Made by a program: the position numbers and the translations under genes. Positions 53,881-61,687 of a stretch of DNA of 64,000 nucleotides are shown piece by piece; the stretch's first letter is position 1; each line of letters begins with the position of its first letter. The stretch is taken from assembly GCF_042683125.1 (NCBI RefSeq), contig NZ_JBHUIY010000002.1, positions 62,001 through 126,000 of the forward strand, read 5' to 3'. The DNA is from Phaeospirillum tilakii. Lineage in GTDB: Bacteria; Pseudomonadota; Alphaproteobacteria; Rhodospirillales; Magnetospirillaceae. Below the pieces are notes generated by a model, which did not search any database, was not told where the DNA came from, and saw only the letters and a list, made by a program, of their open reading frames with translations.

Positions 53881-54708
53881 ATGAAGCTTTATAAGTTCGT
53901 AGGCAGCCAAGCGGCAGTCCGAGCCATAGCCCGCGGATCAATAAAATTCACAAGGATATCTGAATTAAATGATCCATCATAACTTGTCCCGTACATGAAT
54001 AGAGAAGCGGTGGGCTCGTCACTCGTTGCTGTACGAGAGAATGGTTATACGGCAGAGCAATTTGAATGGTTAGGTTGTCAGGAAGCCGTGCTTCGTTTGC
54101 TTTCGCCGGAAACGCGTATCATATCTCGTCCAAAAACTATTGAACAAGCAAATCGAACTCTGGCGTTGCCGGTCTATGACGATCTTGATTTTATGGAGAA
54201 ACAGTTATTAAGAACAATCTCGCTCATACGATCCCGGGTCGGAGTACTGTCTCTGACCGAGAGATTTGACTCTCTTCCAATGTGGGCACACTACGGAGCG
54301 CAGGCAAAAGGTTACGTCGTCCAATTTGAGGGCCTTGATCGCGAATTTCAGAACGATCCTACTGGCAGTCTGAACGTCCTAAAGCCAGTGAACTACGTAG
54401 AAGATATTGTGGGAATGACTCATGATCCCTGCACTCAAGACAATCTCTTTTTTTGCAAATTTCGGGACTGGAGTTATGAGCGAGAGTGGCGAGTGGTAAG
54501 TGCCCTTTCAGCTTGCTTGCTCAGTGAGGATGGAAAGATACATCTGCGATCAATTCACCCTTCTACTGTTACAGGCGTTATCTGCGGCTGGAATGTCACG
54601 GGTGAAGAGGTAACTGCTCTTGCAGCTGACCTGTCCGTTATCGATTCTACCATCAAGGTCAAAGTCGCTTTGTTCGACCGTGGTCATGTGAGGGTGACCT
54701 CTGTTTAG
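53881..54708 (+). pseudogene. DUF2971 protein gene interrupted by a nonsense codon
   Basis: GTGGAGGAG stands before an ATG at 53881, which reads MKLYKFVGSQAAVRAIARG, then IKFTRISELNDPS, and then TAA (53980-53982). The same frame continues without interruption as LVPYMNREAVGSS and on for 238 more residues. DUF2971 proteins carry LNDP(S/F)E at this site, so GAA probably became TAA. Later family motifs are present: SLPMWAHYGAQAKGYVVQF and CKFRDWSYEREWRV. Initiation at the ATG at 53995 could give an N-terminally shortened 237-residue product. The base composition is much more AT-rich than the neighbours, showing horizontal origin. The function of DUF2971 is unknown. Confidence 0.85.
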
Positions 54709-54739
54709 TTGGCGCGTAAACTACCGTTAGGCCCAGCAT

Positions 54740-54853
54740 TTCAATCTCGGCGGCACGTCGATGCCCGGTGCCGGTGGTTGCACGGACCCGTTCGCCGTCC
54801 ATCACGAACGCGCACTGCCAAGTGCTTGATCCAGAACGCTTGTGAACCCCCAT
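54740..54853 (-). pseudogene. Tyrosine recombinase (integrase) N-terminal remnant
   Basis: A strong ribosome site (CAGGAGGT) precedes an ATG reading MGVHKRSGSSTWQCAFVMDG, then ERVRATTGTGHRRAAEIE. This is the N-terminal arm-binding region of phage-type tyrosine recombinases (usual form MGVYKR...W.....G.R...STGT..RR.A). After about 38 residues the match ends, and the frame runs into unrelated DNA next to the DUF2971 gene. The catalytic domain is gone, so the deletion joint lies between about 54709 and 54740. Confidence 0.7.
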
Positions 54854-54928
54854 CGGGACCTCCTGATGCACAGGGGTCCCCACAGTCGGTCCTGATGGTC
54901 CGGTCTCCCGCGTCCCGGAGGAGCGGCT

Positions 54929-54958
54929 CAAGGGGTTAGGCTTTCACCTAACCCCTTG
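54929..54958 (-). terminator. Perfect hairpin after guaA
   Basis: CAAGGGGTTAGG and CCTAACCCCTTG form a 12 bp stem with a six-base loop, starting five bases after the guaA stop in its direction. TTTT lies before rather than after the stem on the guaA strand. It may end the guaA transcript or be part of the island end. Confidence 0.6.
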
Positions 54959-54963
54959 AAAAC

Positions 54964-56517
54964 TCATTCCCACTCGATCGTCCCCGGCGGCTTGCTGGTC
55001 ACGTCGTAGGTCACGCGGTTGATGCCCTTGACCTCGTTGATGATCCGGTTCGCCACCCGGCCGAGGAAGGCCATGTCGAACGGGTAGAAATCGGCGGTCA
55101 TCCCGTCGGTGCTGGTCACCGCCCGCAGCGCGCAGGCGTAGTCGTAGGAGCGGGAATCCCCCATCACCCCCACCGTCCGCACCGGCAGCAGCACGCAGAA
55201 CGCCTGCCAGATCACGTCGTAGAGGCCGGCCTTGCGGATCTCGTCGAGATAGATCGCGTCGGCCGCGCGCAGGATGTCCAGCCGCTCGCGGGTCAGTTCC
55301 TGGCCGGGGATGCGGATCGCAAGGCCCGGGCCGGGGAAGGGGTGGCGGCCGACCATCTCGTCGGGCAGGCCCAGTTCGCGCCCGAGCACCCGCACCTCGT
55401 CCTTGAACAATTCGCGCAGCGGCTCGACCAGCTTCATGTTCATCCGCTCGGGCAGGCCGCCGACATTGTGGTGGCTCTTGATCGTCACCGACGGGCCGCC
55501 GGTGAAGCTGACCGATTCGATCACGTCGGGGTACAGCGTGCCCTGGGCCAGGAATTCCGCCCCGCCGACGGCGCGGGCCTCGGCCTCGAACACGTCGATG
55601 AAGGTGGCGCCGATGATCTTGCGCTTCTTCTCCGGGTCGGTTTCCCCGGCCAGCTTCGACAGGAACAGCGCGGAAGCGTCCTTGTGCACCAGCTTGATGT
55701 TGAAGCGGTCGCGGAACAGCGCCACCACCTGATCCGCCTCGCCCGCCCGCAGCAGGCCGGTATCGACGAACACGCAGACCAACTGCTCGCCGATCGCCTC
55801 GTGCAGCAGCGCCGCCACCACCGAGGAATCCACCCCGCCCGACAGGCCGCAGATCACCCGGCCGCTACCGACCTGGGCGCGAATCCGTTCGATCTCGTGG
55901 GCGCGGAACGCCTTCATCGTCCAATCGCCGCCGCAGCCGCAGATGCGATGGGTGAAGTTGGCCAGCAATTCCCGCCCGCGCGGGGTGTGCACCACCTCGG
56001 GGTGGAACTGCACGCCGTAGAAATGGCGGGCGTCGTCGGCGATCGCCGCGAACGGCGCGCCCTCCGACGCGCCGACCACCCGGAAGCCGGGCGGCAGGGC
56101 GGTGACGCGGTCGCCGTGGCTCATCCACACTTCCAGCGCGCCGTTGTCGGAACTGATCCCGTCGAACAGGGTGCAGGGGGCGAGCTGGGTCACCACGGCG
56201 CGGCCGAATTCGCGGTCATGGCCCGGCTCGACCGTGCCGCCCAGCTGGGCGCACATCGTCTGCTGGCCATAACAGATGCCGAGCACCGGCAGGCCGAGGC
56301 TGAACAGCCCCTCGGGCGCGCGCGGCGAGCCGGCCTCGGTCACCGAGGCCGGACCACCCGACAGGATCACCCCCTTCGGGGCGAAGGCGCGGATCGATTC
56401 GACCGTGACGCGATTGAACGGGTGGATTTCGCAATAGACACCGGATTCGCGGACCCGGCGCGCGATCAACTGGGTCACCTGCGAGCCGAAATCGACGATC
56501 AGGATGCGGTCGGACAT
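54964..56517 (-). CDS. guaA: GMP synthase (glutamine-hydrolysing) GuaA
   Basis: 517-residue enzyme converting XMP to GMP. The glutaminase domain has LGICYGQQTM with the catalytic Cys and GVQFHPEV with the His. The ATP pyrophosphatase domain starts with CGLSGGVDSSVVAALL. The C-terminal dimerisation domain ends KPPGTIEWE, the invariant GuaA end. All parts are complete. The last codons (GAGTGGGAATGA) overlap the presumed integration site of the adjoining island. Confidence 0.98.
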   Translation of the reverse strand: MSDRILIVDFGSQVTQLIARRVRESGVYCEIHPFNRVTVESIRAFAPKGVILSGGPASVTEAGSPRAPEGLFSLGLPVLGICYGQQTMCAQLGGTVEPGHDREFGRAVVTQLAPCTLFDGISSDNGALEVWMSHGDRVTALPPGFRVVGASEGAPFAAIADDARHFYGVQFHPEVVHTPRGRELLANFTHRICGCGGDWTMKAFRAHEIERIRAQVGSGRVICGLSGGVDSSVVAALLHEAIGEQLVCVFVDTGLLRAGEADQVVALFRDRFNIKLVHKDASALFLSKLAGETDPEKKRKIIGATFIDVFEAEARAVGGAEFLAQGTLYPDVIESVSFTGGPSVTIKSHHNVGGLPERMNMKLVEPLRELFKDEVRVLGRELGLPDEMVGRHPFPGPGLAIRIPGQELTRERLDILRAADAIYLDEIRKAGLYDVIWQAFCVLLPVRTVGVMGDSRSYDYACALRAVTSTDGMTADFYPFDMAFLGRVANRIINEVKGINRVTYDVTSKPPGTIEWE

Positions 56518-56546
56518 GATTCCTCCGGACGGTACGGGGCGCGACT

Positions 56547-57125
56547 TTACTCGAACGCCCCGCCGCCGGACAAGCCGCCCGGCACCGATCCGGCCGCCGT
56601 CAGCGGATAGCTGACCAGCCGTTCATACTGGGCGCCGTGCGGCGACAGGTGACTCTGGAACAGGGTGAAGGCCTCGACCGCCAGCGTCTCGGGTGGTGGC
56701 GGCACCGCCAAGGCCCGTTGCAGCCGCTCCGGCCGGACCGAGTCGAGCCGGGCCAGGGTGATGTGCGGGGTAAAGCGCCGGGTCTCGGCCGCCAGCCCGA
56801 CCCGGGTCGCCGCCGCCTCGATCCGTCCGGCCAACCGGCGCAGCGGCGGGCTGGCTTCGACCCCGCGCCACAGGGTGCGGGCGCGGTGGCGGTCGCCGAA
56901 CAGGCCGAGTTCGGTCAGGGTCAGGGTGAACGGTGCCGCCTCGACCCGGGTCAGGGCGAGGTCGAGGTCGGCGGCGGTGGCCTCGTCGATCTCGCCGACG
57001 AAGCGCAGGGTCAGATGCAGGTTTTCCGGTTCGATCCGCCGCGCCCCCGGCAGTCCGGCGGTCAGCCCGGCCAGCCGTTCGGCCAGATCGCCCGGCAGGT
57101 CGAGCCCGACGAACAGCCGGATCAT
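56547..57125 (-). CDS. thpR: RNA 2',3'-cyclic phosphodiesterase ThpR (LigT-like)
   Basis: 192-residue 2H-phosphoesterase. The two catalytic motifs HLTLRF and HITLAR are about 80 residues apart, as usual. The N-terminal RLFVGLDLP is typical. Its C-terminus is slightly longer than common forms (YPLTAAGSVPGG). The start overlaps the esterase gene by four bases, so the two are cotranscribed. Confidence 0.94.
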   Translation of the reverse strand: MIRLFVGLDLPGDLAERLAGLTAGLPGARRIEPENLHLTLRFVGEIDEATAADLDLALTRVEAAPFTLTLTELGLFGDRHRARTLWRGVEASPPLRRLAGRIEAAATRVGLAAETRRFTPHITLARLDSVRPERLQRALAVPPPPETLAVEAFTLFQSHLSPHGAQYERLVSYPLTAAGSVPGGLSGGGAFE

Positions 57126-57778
57126 CCGGCGCGGGCCGGGACCGGTGGATGGTCGAGCAGGGTTCGCACCGCCGGCAGGATGCGGGCGACGATGGTCTCG
57201 ACCCCCTGGGCGGTCGGATGCAGCCCGTCCGGCTGGTTCAGCTCGGGATGGCCGGCGACCCCGTCGAGGAAGAACGGGTACAGCACCACCTTGTGGGCCT
57301 GAGCGAGGCGGGCATAGAGCGCGTTGAAGGCGGATTCATAGGCGCGGCCGTAATTGGGCGGCGCCAGCATCCCCGCCAGCAGGGTGGGAATCCCCGCCTC
57401 GGCCAGCCGGGTCAGGATGGTGGCGAGGTTGGCTTCGGTCAGCTTGGGATCAAGCCCGCGCAGGGCGTCGTTGGCGCCCAGTTCGACGATCGCCCGCTGC
57501 GGCCGCTCCGACAGCACCCAGTCGAGCCGGGCCAGCCCATCGGCGCTGGTGTCGCCCGACACCCCGGCGTTGCTGATCTGCACCGCGCGGCCCTCAGCCC
57601 GCAACGCCGCCTCCAGCCGGGCGGGAAAGGCCGCCGCCGCCGGCAGGCCGTAGCCGGCGGTCAGCGAATCCCCCAGCGCGGCCAGCCGCAACGGCGCGGC
57701 GGCGCCCCCGCGCCCGGGCAGGGCGGTGAGGGCCAGACCGGCCAAGCCCGCGCCCAGCAGGACGCGGCGGGAGGTCAT
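57122..57778 (-). CDS. Periplasmic GDSL esterase/lysophospholipase (TesA/arylesterase type)
   Basis: 218 residues. A signal sequence (RRVLLGAGLAGLALTALPG, with Arg-Arg) is followed by the SGNH blocks: AALGDSLTAGYGLP (catalytic Ser), GVSGDTSADGL, ELGANDALRG, and DGLHPTAQG (Asp and His). It matches TesA/arylesterase proteins that hydrolyse acyl esters or thioesters in the periplasm. The ABC-transporter genes that often stand beside tesA are not here. Confidence 0.9.
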   Translation of the reverse strand: MTSRRVLLGAGLAGLALTALPGRGGAAAPLRLAALGDSLTAGYGLPAAAAFPARLEAALRAEGRAVQISNAGVSGDTSADGLARLDWVLSERPQRAIVELGANDALRGLDPKLTEANLATILTRLAEAGIPTLLAGMLAPPNYGRAYESAFNALYARLAQAHKVVLYPFFLDGVAGHPELNQPDGLHPTAQGVETIVARILPAVRTLLDHPPVPARAG

Positions 57779-57821
57779 CGCCCCACCGTGTCGGCGGTGG
57801 AGCGGGGTTTCTGTCGGCGCA

Positions 57822-58058
57822 TTACTGGCGGTGGGCCGACATTTCCGGGCTGGTCAAGCCGCCGATCGCGGCGCCGGTGACGCCGCCGACCGCGGCACCG
57901 ACCAGCGGCCCGCCGGCGAGATAGCCGATGCCGGCACCGGCGGCGGCGCCGATCGCCGCGCCCGACAAGGTGCGCTGCTGCCACGGCCGCATGTCGGAGC
58001 AGCCGGTGGCGCCGATCAGAACCAGGGAAAGGGCGGCAATCAAGGTAATGGGTCTCAT
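57822..58058 (-). CDS. Small glycine-zipper lipoprotein
   Basis: 78 residues. The signal sequence ends in the lipobox IGATGC (lipidated Cys20). The mature part has a glycine zipper (LSGAAIGAAAGAGIGYLAGG and GAAVGGVTGAAIGGL), as in the YMGG/OmpA-like small lipoproteins of the outer membrane. Function is unknown; such proteins are often envelope-stress factors. A CRP-like palindrome lies 84 bp upstream of its start. Confidence 0.85.
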   Translation of the reverse strand: MRPITLIAALSLVLIGATGCSDMRPWQQRTLSGAAIGAAAGAGIGYLAGGPLVGAAVGGVTGAAIGGLTSPEMSAHRQ

Positions 58059-58141
58059 CGTCGTTCCTCTTGCGATCGGGAGGGGAAAACCCGGCCCGGC
58101 CGGATCAAGGCCCCAGGCTAGGCAATGCCCAGGCCGCAGGC

Positions 58142-58157
58142 TGTGACTGTGATCACC
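58142..58157. promoter_or_regulatory. CRP-like palindrome upstream of the glycine-zipper lipoprotein
   Basis: TGTGACTGTGATCACC is close to TGTGA-N6-TCACA, the CRP/FNR-family consensus, with one mismatch at the end. It lies 84 bp before the lipoprotein start. A regulator is not in the window. Confidence 0.4.
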
Positions 58158-58245
58158 TAATGCCGTTCTGGCAACCCTCTATCACGGGCGAGGCTAATCG
58201 CCCATTCTGGCCGAATTGCGGCAGAAAGAGTCCGCCTCGCGGCGG

Positions 58246-58297
58246 TGACCCGGGCTCCGCCCGGACCCGCCAAGGGCCACAGGCCCTTGGATCCCCC
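58246..58297. repeat. Palindromic repeat family 2, single copy after the TPR gene
   Basis: CGGGCTCCGCCCGGACCCG, CCAAGGGCCACAGGCCCTTGG, then ATCCCCCCG. It lies five bases from the stop of the 48-residue-repeat protein, in the position of a terminator. Confidence 0.7.
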
Positions 58298-58302
58298 CGC
58301 TT

Positions 58303-60339
58303 TTATCGTGCGGTGCGTTCCAGCTCGGCAAGGCGGCGTTCGGTCTCGCTGAGATCGCGCCGGAATCCTGGGTGGTCGGGGTGTTGCTCCGCCAGGGCGC
58401 GGGCCAGCGGCAGGCTTTGCCGATAACGCCGGATCGCTTCCACCCGCCGCCCCGCTCGCTCGGCCAGATCGCCCAGCCGTTCGTAACTGACCGAGAGGTC
58501 GCGTTGGGCCTGTGCGATGGCGGGGTTGTCGCGGGCGAGGCGCTGGCTGATCGCGAGGTCGGCCTCGAACTGGAGTCGGGCGGTGTCGAGATCGCCGGCC
58601 TCTTGGGCGATGGTGCCGAGTTTGTTGTGGCTGATCGAGAGGTCGCGTTGGGTCTGTACGCTGGTGGGATTGTCGCGGGCGAGACGTTCGCTGATCGCGA
58701 GAACGGTCTCGAACTGGTGTCGGGCGGTGTCGAGATCGCCGATTTTTCGGGCGATGTCGCCGAGTTTGCTGAAGCTGACCGAGAGGTCGCGTTGGGCCTG
58801 TGCGCTGGTGGGATTGTCGCGGGCAAGGCGTTCGCTGATCGCGAGAGCGGCCTCGAACTGGCGCCGGGCGGCGTCGAGATCGCCGGCCTCTTGGGCGATG
58901 GTGCCGAGTTTGTTGTGGCTGATCGAGAGGTCGCATTGGGCTTGGGCGCTGGTGGGATTGTTGCGAGCGAGGCGTTCGCGGATCGCGAGAGCGGCCTCGA
59001 ACTGGCGCCGGGCGGCGTCGGGATCGCCGGTCTCGCTGGCGATGCCGCCGAGTCTCTCGTGGCTGATCGATAGGTCGCGTTGGGCCTGTGCGCTGGTCGG
59101 ATTGCCGTGGGCGAGGCGCTCGCGAATTGCGCGAGCGGCCTCGAACTGGCGCCGGGCGGCGTTGAGATCGCCGGCCTCTTGGGCGATGGTGCCGAGTTTA
59201 TTGTGGCTGACTGAGAGGTCACGTTGGGCCTCGGCGCTGGCGGGATTGTCGTGGGCGAGGCGCTCGCGGATCGCGAGGGCGGCCTCGAACTGGCGTCGGG
59301 CGGCGTCGAGATCGCCGGCTTCCCGGGCGACGTCGCCGAGTTTCTCATGGCTGACCGAGAGGTCGCGTTGGGCTTGTGTGCTGGTGGGATTCTCGCGGGC
59401 GAGGCGCTCGCTGATCGCGAGGTCGGCCTCGAACTGGCGTTGGGCGGCGTCGAGGTCGCCGGCCTGTTGGGCGATTTCGCCGAGTTTGTTGTGGCTGACA
59501 GAGAGATCGCGTTGGGCCTGTGTGCTGGAGGGATTGTCGCGGGCGAGGCGCTCGCTGATCGCCAGACCGGCCTCGAACTGGCGCCGGGCGGCGTCCAGAT
59601 CGCCGGATTGCTGTTTTAGGTCTCCCAGGGTGTTGTTGATGACCATCCGGCCGCGGTCGGATGTTGCGGTATGTATTGCGGCATTGGCGGCGGCGAGGGC
59701 GGCGGTCAGATCGCCCGCCTCGTCGCACAATTCCGCCAGGATGATCGCGGTCCAGGTGTCGTCTGGCTGCAGGTGGAATGCCTGTTGGTAGGCATTGCGG
59801 GCCTCGGCGGTGTTGATCCCGCGCAGCAGATCGCCGATCTGGCGCCATTTGTCGGCGGCGGCCTCGGTTTCGGCGCGGGCGGCGTCCTTGAGGGTGACGA
59901 CGGCACCGGTCAGATCGCCGGCTTCGATCTGTCGCACCGCGCGAAGGTTGGCGGGGGTGGCGTCGGTGACGATGGCGCGGGCCGCCTCGTTGCGCCGTTG
60001 TTCGGTTTCGGCCGAGAGGGGCGGTGCGGCGGGATCGCGCTGTCGTTTAAGTTCAGCGAGGATCTTGTCGAAATCGGCCTGGGTGGCCGGCTGCTCCCCC
60101 ATGAATTTCCGACGATCGAACAGCCAGAGATAGGCGGTTCTGATCGACCGATGCTTCCAGACCAGCAGACCAATCAACGCCCCGGCCAGCACCACCCAAT
60201 TGGGAATCGGGTCGAACAGCGGCCGCAGAGTCTCGGGAGTACGCTCCCGGATCGCGTCATAGGCGGCATTAAGGCCGAGGACCAGCCAGTCCAGCCACGT
60301 TTGCCGTTGCACCGTTCCTCCCCCACAGGCCGCCTGCAA
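58303..60339 (-). CDS. Membrane-anchored TPR protein with eight 48-residue repeats
   Basis: 678 residues. One membrane helix (WVVLAGALIGLLVW, about residues 48-62) is followed by a charged region, several ordinary TPR-like helices, and eight tandem 48-residue units. Each unit resembles LARDNPTSAQAQRDLSxS, KLGxIAQEAGDLDAARRQF, ExxLAIxER. This unit length is that of the widespread RDLSVSxxKLG type of TPR. The C-terminus (SLPLARALAEQHPDHPGF) ends the solenoid. The function is unknown, but it is probably a protein-interaction scaffold on the membrane. The start at 60339 is the first Met; a GTG nine codons later (VQRQTW) is possible. Confidence 0.85.
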   Translation of the reverse strand: MQAACGGGTVQRQTWLDWLVLGLNAAYDAIRERTPETLRPLFDPIPNWVVLAGALIGLLVWKHRSIRTAYLWLFDRRKFMGEQPATQADFDKILAELKRQRDPAAPPLSAETEQRRNEAARAIVTDATPANLRAVRQIEAGDLTGAVVTLKDAARAETEAAADKWRQIGDLLRGINTAEARNAYQQAFHLQPDDTWTAIILAELCDEAGDLTAALAAANAAIHTATSDRGRMVINNTLGDLKQQSGDLDAARRQFEAGLAISERLARDNPSSTQAQRDLSVSHNKLGEIAQQAGDLDAAQRQFEADLAISERLARENPTSTQAQRDLSVSHEKLGDVAREAGDLDAARRQFEAALAIRERLAHDNPASAEAQRDLSVSHNKLGTIAQEAGDLNAARRQFEAARAIRERLAHGNPTSAQAQRDLSISHERLGGIASETGDPDAARRQFEAALAIRERLARNNPTSAQAQCDLSISHNKLGTIAQEAGDLDAARRQFEAALAISERLARDNPTSAQAQRDLSVSFSKLGDIARKIGDLDTARHQFETVLAISERLARDNPTSVQTQRDLSISHNKLGTIAQEAGDLDTARLQFEADLAISQRLARDNPAIAQAQRDLSVSYERLGDLAERAGRRVEAIRRYRQSLPLARALAEQHPDHPGFRRDLSETERRLAELERTAR
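58400..59551. repeat. Eight tandem 144 bp direct repeats inside the TPR gene
   Basis: Eight consecutive units start with LARxNP or LAHxNP codons at 144 bp intervals. The nucleotide sequence is strongly conserved between units (for example GACCTCTCGATCAGCCACAA recurs on the coding strand). A half unit precedes the first. The conservation suggests recent unequal recombination. Confidence 0.9.
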
Positions 60340-60414
60340 TCATAGGGCGACCGTTCCGGGCTGGCTACGGACAAAGGGCGGAATTGGTGGTGTTCCGAGG
60401 CGGCAAGGGAAGGG

Positions 60415-60465
60415 AGGTCCAGGAGGCTCGGCCTCCTGGCGGGTGCGGGCGGCGCCCGCTTTACC
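60415..60465. repeat. Variant GC-rich inverted repeat after prs
   Basis: GGTCCAGGAGGCTCGGCCTCCTGG then GCGGGTGCGGGCGGCGCCCGC. The second half matches the outer arm of the palindromic families; the first half is an AGGAGGC/GCCTCCT hairpin in place of the core. It lies 13 bp downstream of the prs stop and may be its terminator. Confidence 0.55.
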
Positions 60466-60477
60466 TCCTCCGATGCC

Positions 60478-61410
60478 TCAGTCGAACAGGCTGGAGACCG
60501 AGCGTTCCTCGCTGATGCGCTGGATCGATTCGGCCATCAGGGGGGCGATGGTGACGTGGCGGATATTGTGGGCCAGCGACACCGCCTCGGTGGCGGGGAT
60601 CGAATCGGTGATCACCAGTTCGGTCAGCGGCGAGGCGGTGACGCGGGCGACCGCGCCGCCCGACAGCACGCCGTGGGTGACGTAGGCGGAGACCGAGCTG
60701 GCCCCGGCCTTCATCAGCGCCTCGGCGGCGTTGCACAGGGTGCCGGCCGAATCGACGATGTCATCGACCATGATGCAGCGGCGGCCGCGCACGTCGCCGA
60801 TGATGTTCATCACCTCGGACACGCCGGCCTTTTCGCGCCGCTTGTCGATGATGGCGAGGTCGGCGTCGATGCGGCGGGCGATGGCGCGGGCGCGGACCAC
60901 GCCGCCGACGTCGGGCGACACCACCATGATGTCGTCGCCGGTGTAATGGGCGCGGATGTCGTTGACGAACACCGGGGCGGCATAGAGGTTGTCGAGCGGA
61001 ATGTCGAAGAAGCCCTGGATCTGGCCGGAATGCAGATCAAGGGTGACGACCCGGTTGGCGCCGGCGGTGGTGATCAGGTTGGCGACCAGCTTGGCCGAGA
61101 TCGGCGAGCGCGGGCTCGACTTGCGGTCCTGGCGGGCATAGCCGAAATAGGGGATCACTGCGGTGATGCGCCGCGCCGAGCCGCGCCGCAGCGCGTCGAG
61201 CGTCACCAGCAGTTCCATCAGATTGTCGTTGGCCGGGAAACAGGTCGACTGGATCAGGAACACGTCCTCGCCACGGACGTTTTCATGGATCTCGACGAAC
61301 ACCTCCATGTCGGAGAAGCGGCGGACCACCGCCTTGGTCAGGGACATGTTGAGATATTCGGCGATCGCTTCGGCGAGCGGCCGGTTGCTGTTACAGGCGA
61401 GAATCTTCAT
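60478..61410 (-). CDS. prs: Ribose-phosphate pyrophosphokinase Prs
   Basis: 310-residue enzyme making PRPP from ribose 5-phosphate and ATP. Visible are the N-terminal NSNRPLAEAIAEYL, the flexible-loop region PYFGYARQDRKSSPRSPISAKL, DLHSGQIQGFFDIPLDNL and the PRPP-binding VDDIVDSAGTL. The ATG at 61410 gives the normal N-terminus; upstream in-frame codons would add 23 unlikely residues. PRPP feeds GuaA-linked purine synthesis, but the genes are not in one operon. The divergent 277 bp to cobD hold no clear riboswitch. Confidence 0.97.
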   Translation of the reverse strand: MKILACNSNRPLAEAIAEYLNMSLTKAVVRRFSDMEVFVEIHENVRGEDVFLIQSTCFPANDNLMELLVTLDALRRGSARRITAVIPYFGYARQDRKSSPRSPISAKLVANLITTAGANRVVTLDLHSGQIQGFFDIPLDNLYAAPVFVNDIRAHYTGDDIMVVSPDVGGVVRARAIARRIDADLAIIDKRREKAGVSEVMNIIGDVRGRRCIMVDDIVDSAGTLCNAAEALMKAGASSVSAYVTHGVLSGGAVARVTASPLTELVITDSIPATEAVSLAHNIRHVTIAPLMAESIQRISEERSVSSLFD

Positions 61411-61687
61411 GGTGGGATCATCCGTGGAGCGGGCGTGGGGAGCGGCGGCGGCGCCGGAATCCGAACCAGACGGGCTCATCCCCGGACCGGGGGCCTCGCC
61501 CCCCAGCCAGCCCGCACGACGCGTTGCTGCGCTCCGACAAAACCGCGCTCCCTATATCAGCCGCTCCCGGCGCTGTAAACCGCCTTGGCCAAAAATGACG
61601 GGAAAGTGACGGTCGCGCCGAACGCGGTTGACCCCGGCCGGGCGGCCTGCTTCCCTGTACGGCCGTGCCCTGTTTCGGAGGCCCCCG

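Noticed and set aside
53714..53941. A 75-codon minus-strand frame in the AT-rich region
   Set aside because: It overlaps the start of the DUF2971 gene on the other strand and has no supporting ribosome site or known family.
53099..54963. tRNA gene as the island insertion site
   Set aside because: No cloverleaf pattern was seen; the guaA 3' end explains the position better.
58400..59551. Repeat array considered as CRISPR
   Set aside because: The units are contiguous 144 bp coding repeats without spacers, and no cas gene is nearby.
58517..59791. A 424-codon repetitive frame opposite the TPR gene
   Set aside because: It mirrors the 144 bp repeats of the minus-strand gene and has no recognisable protein features.
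61411..61687. Cobalamin riboswitch upstream of cobD
   Set aside because: No B12-box or matching conserved core could be found in the 277 bp region.
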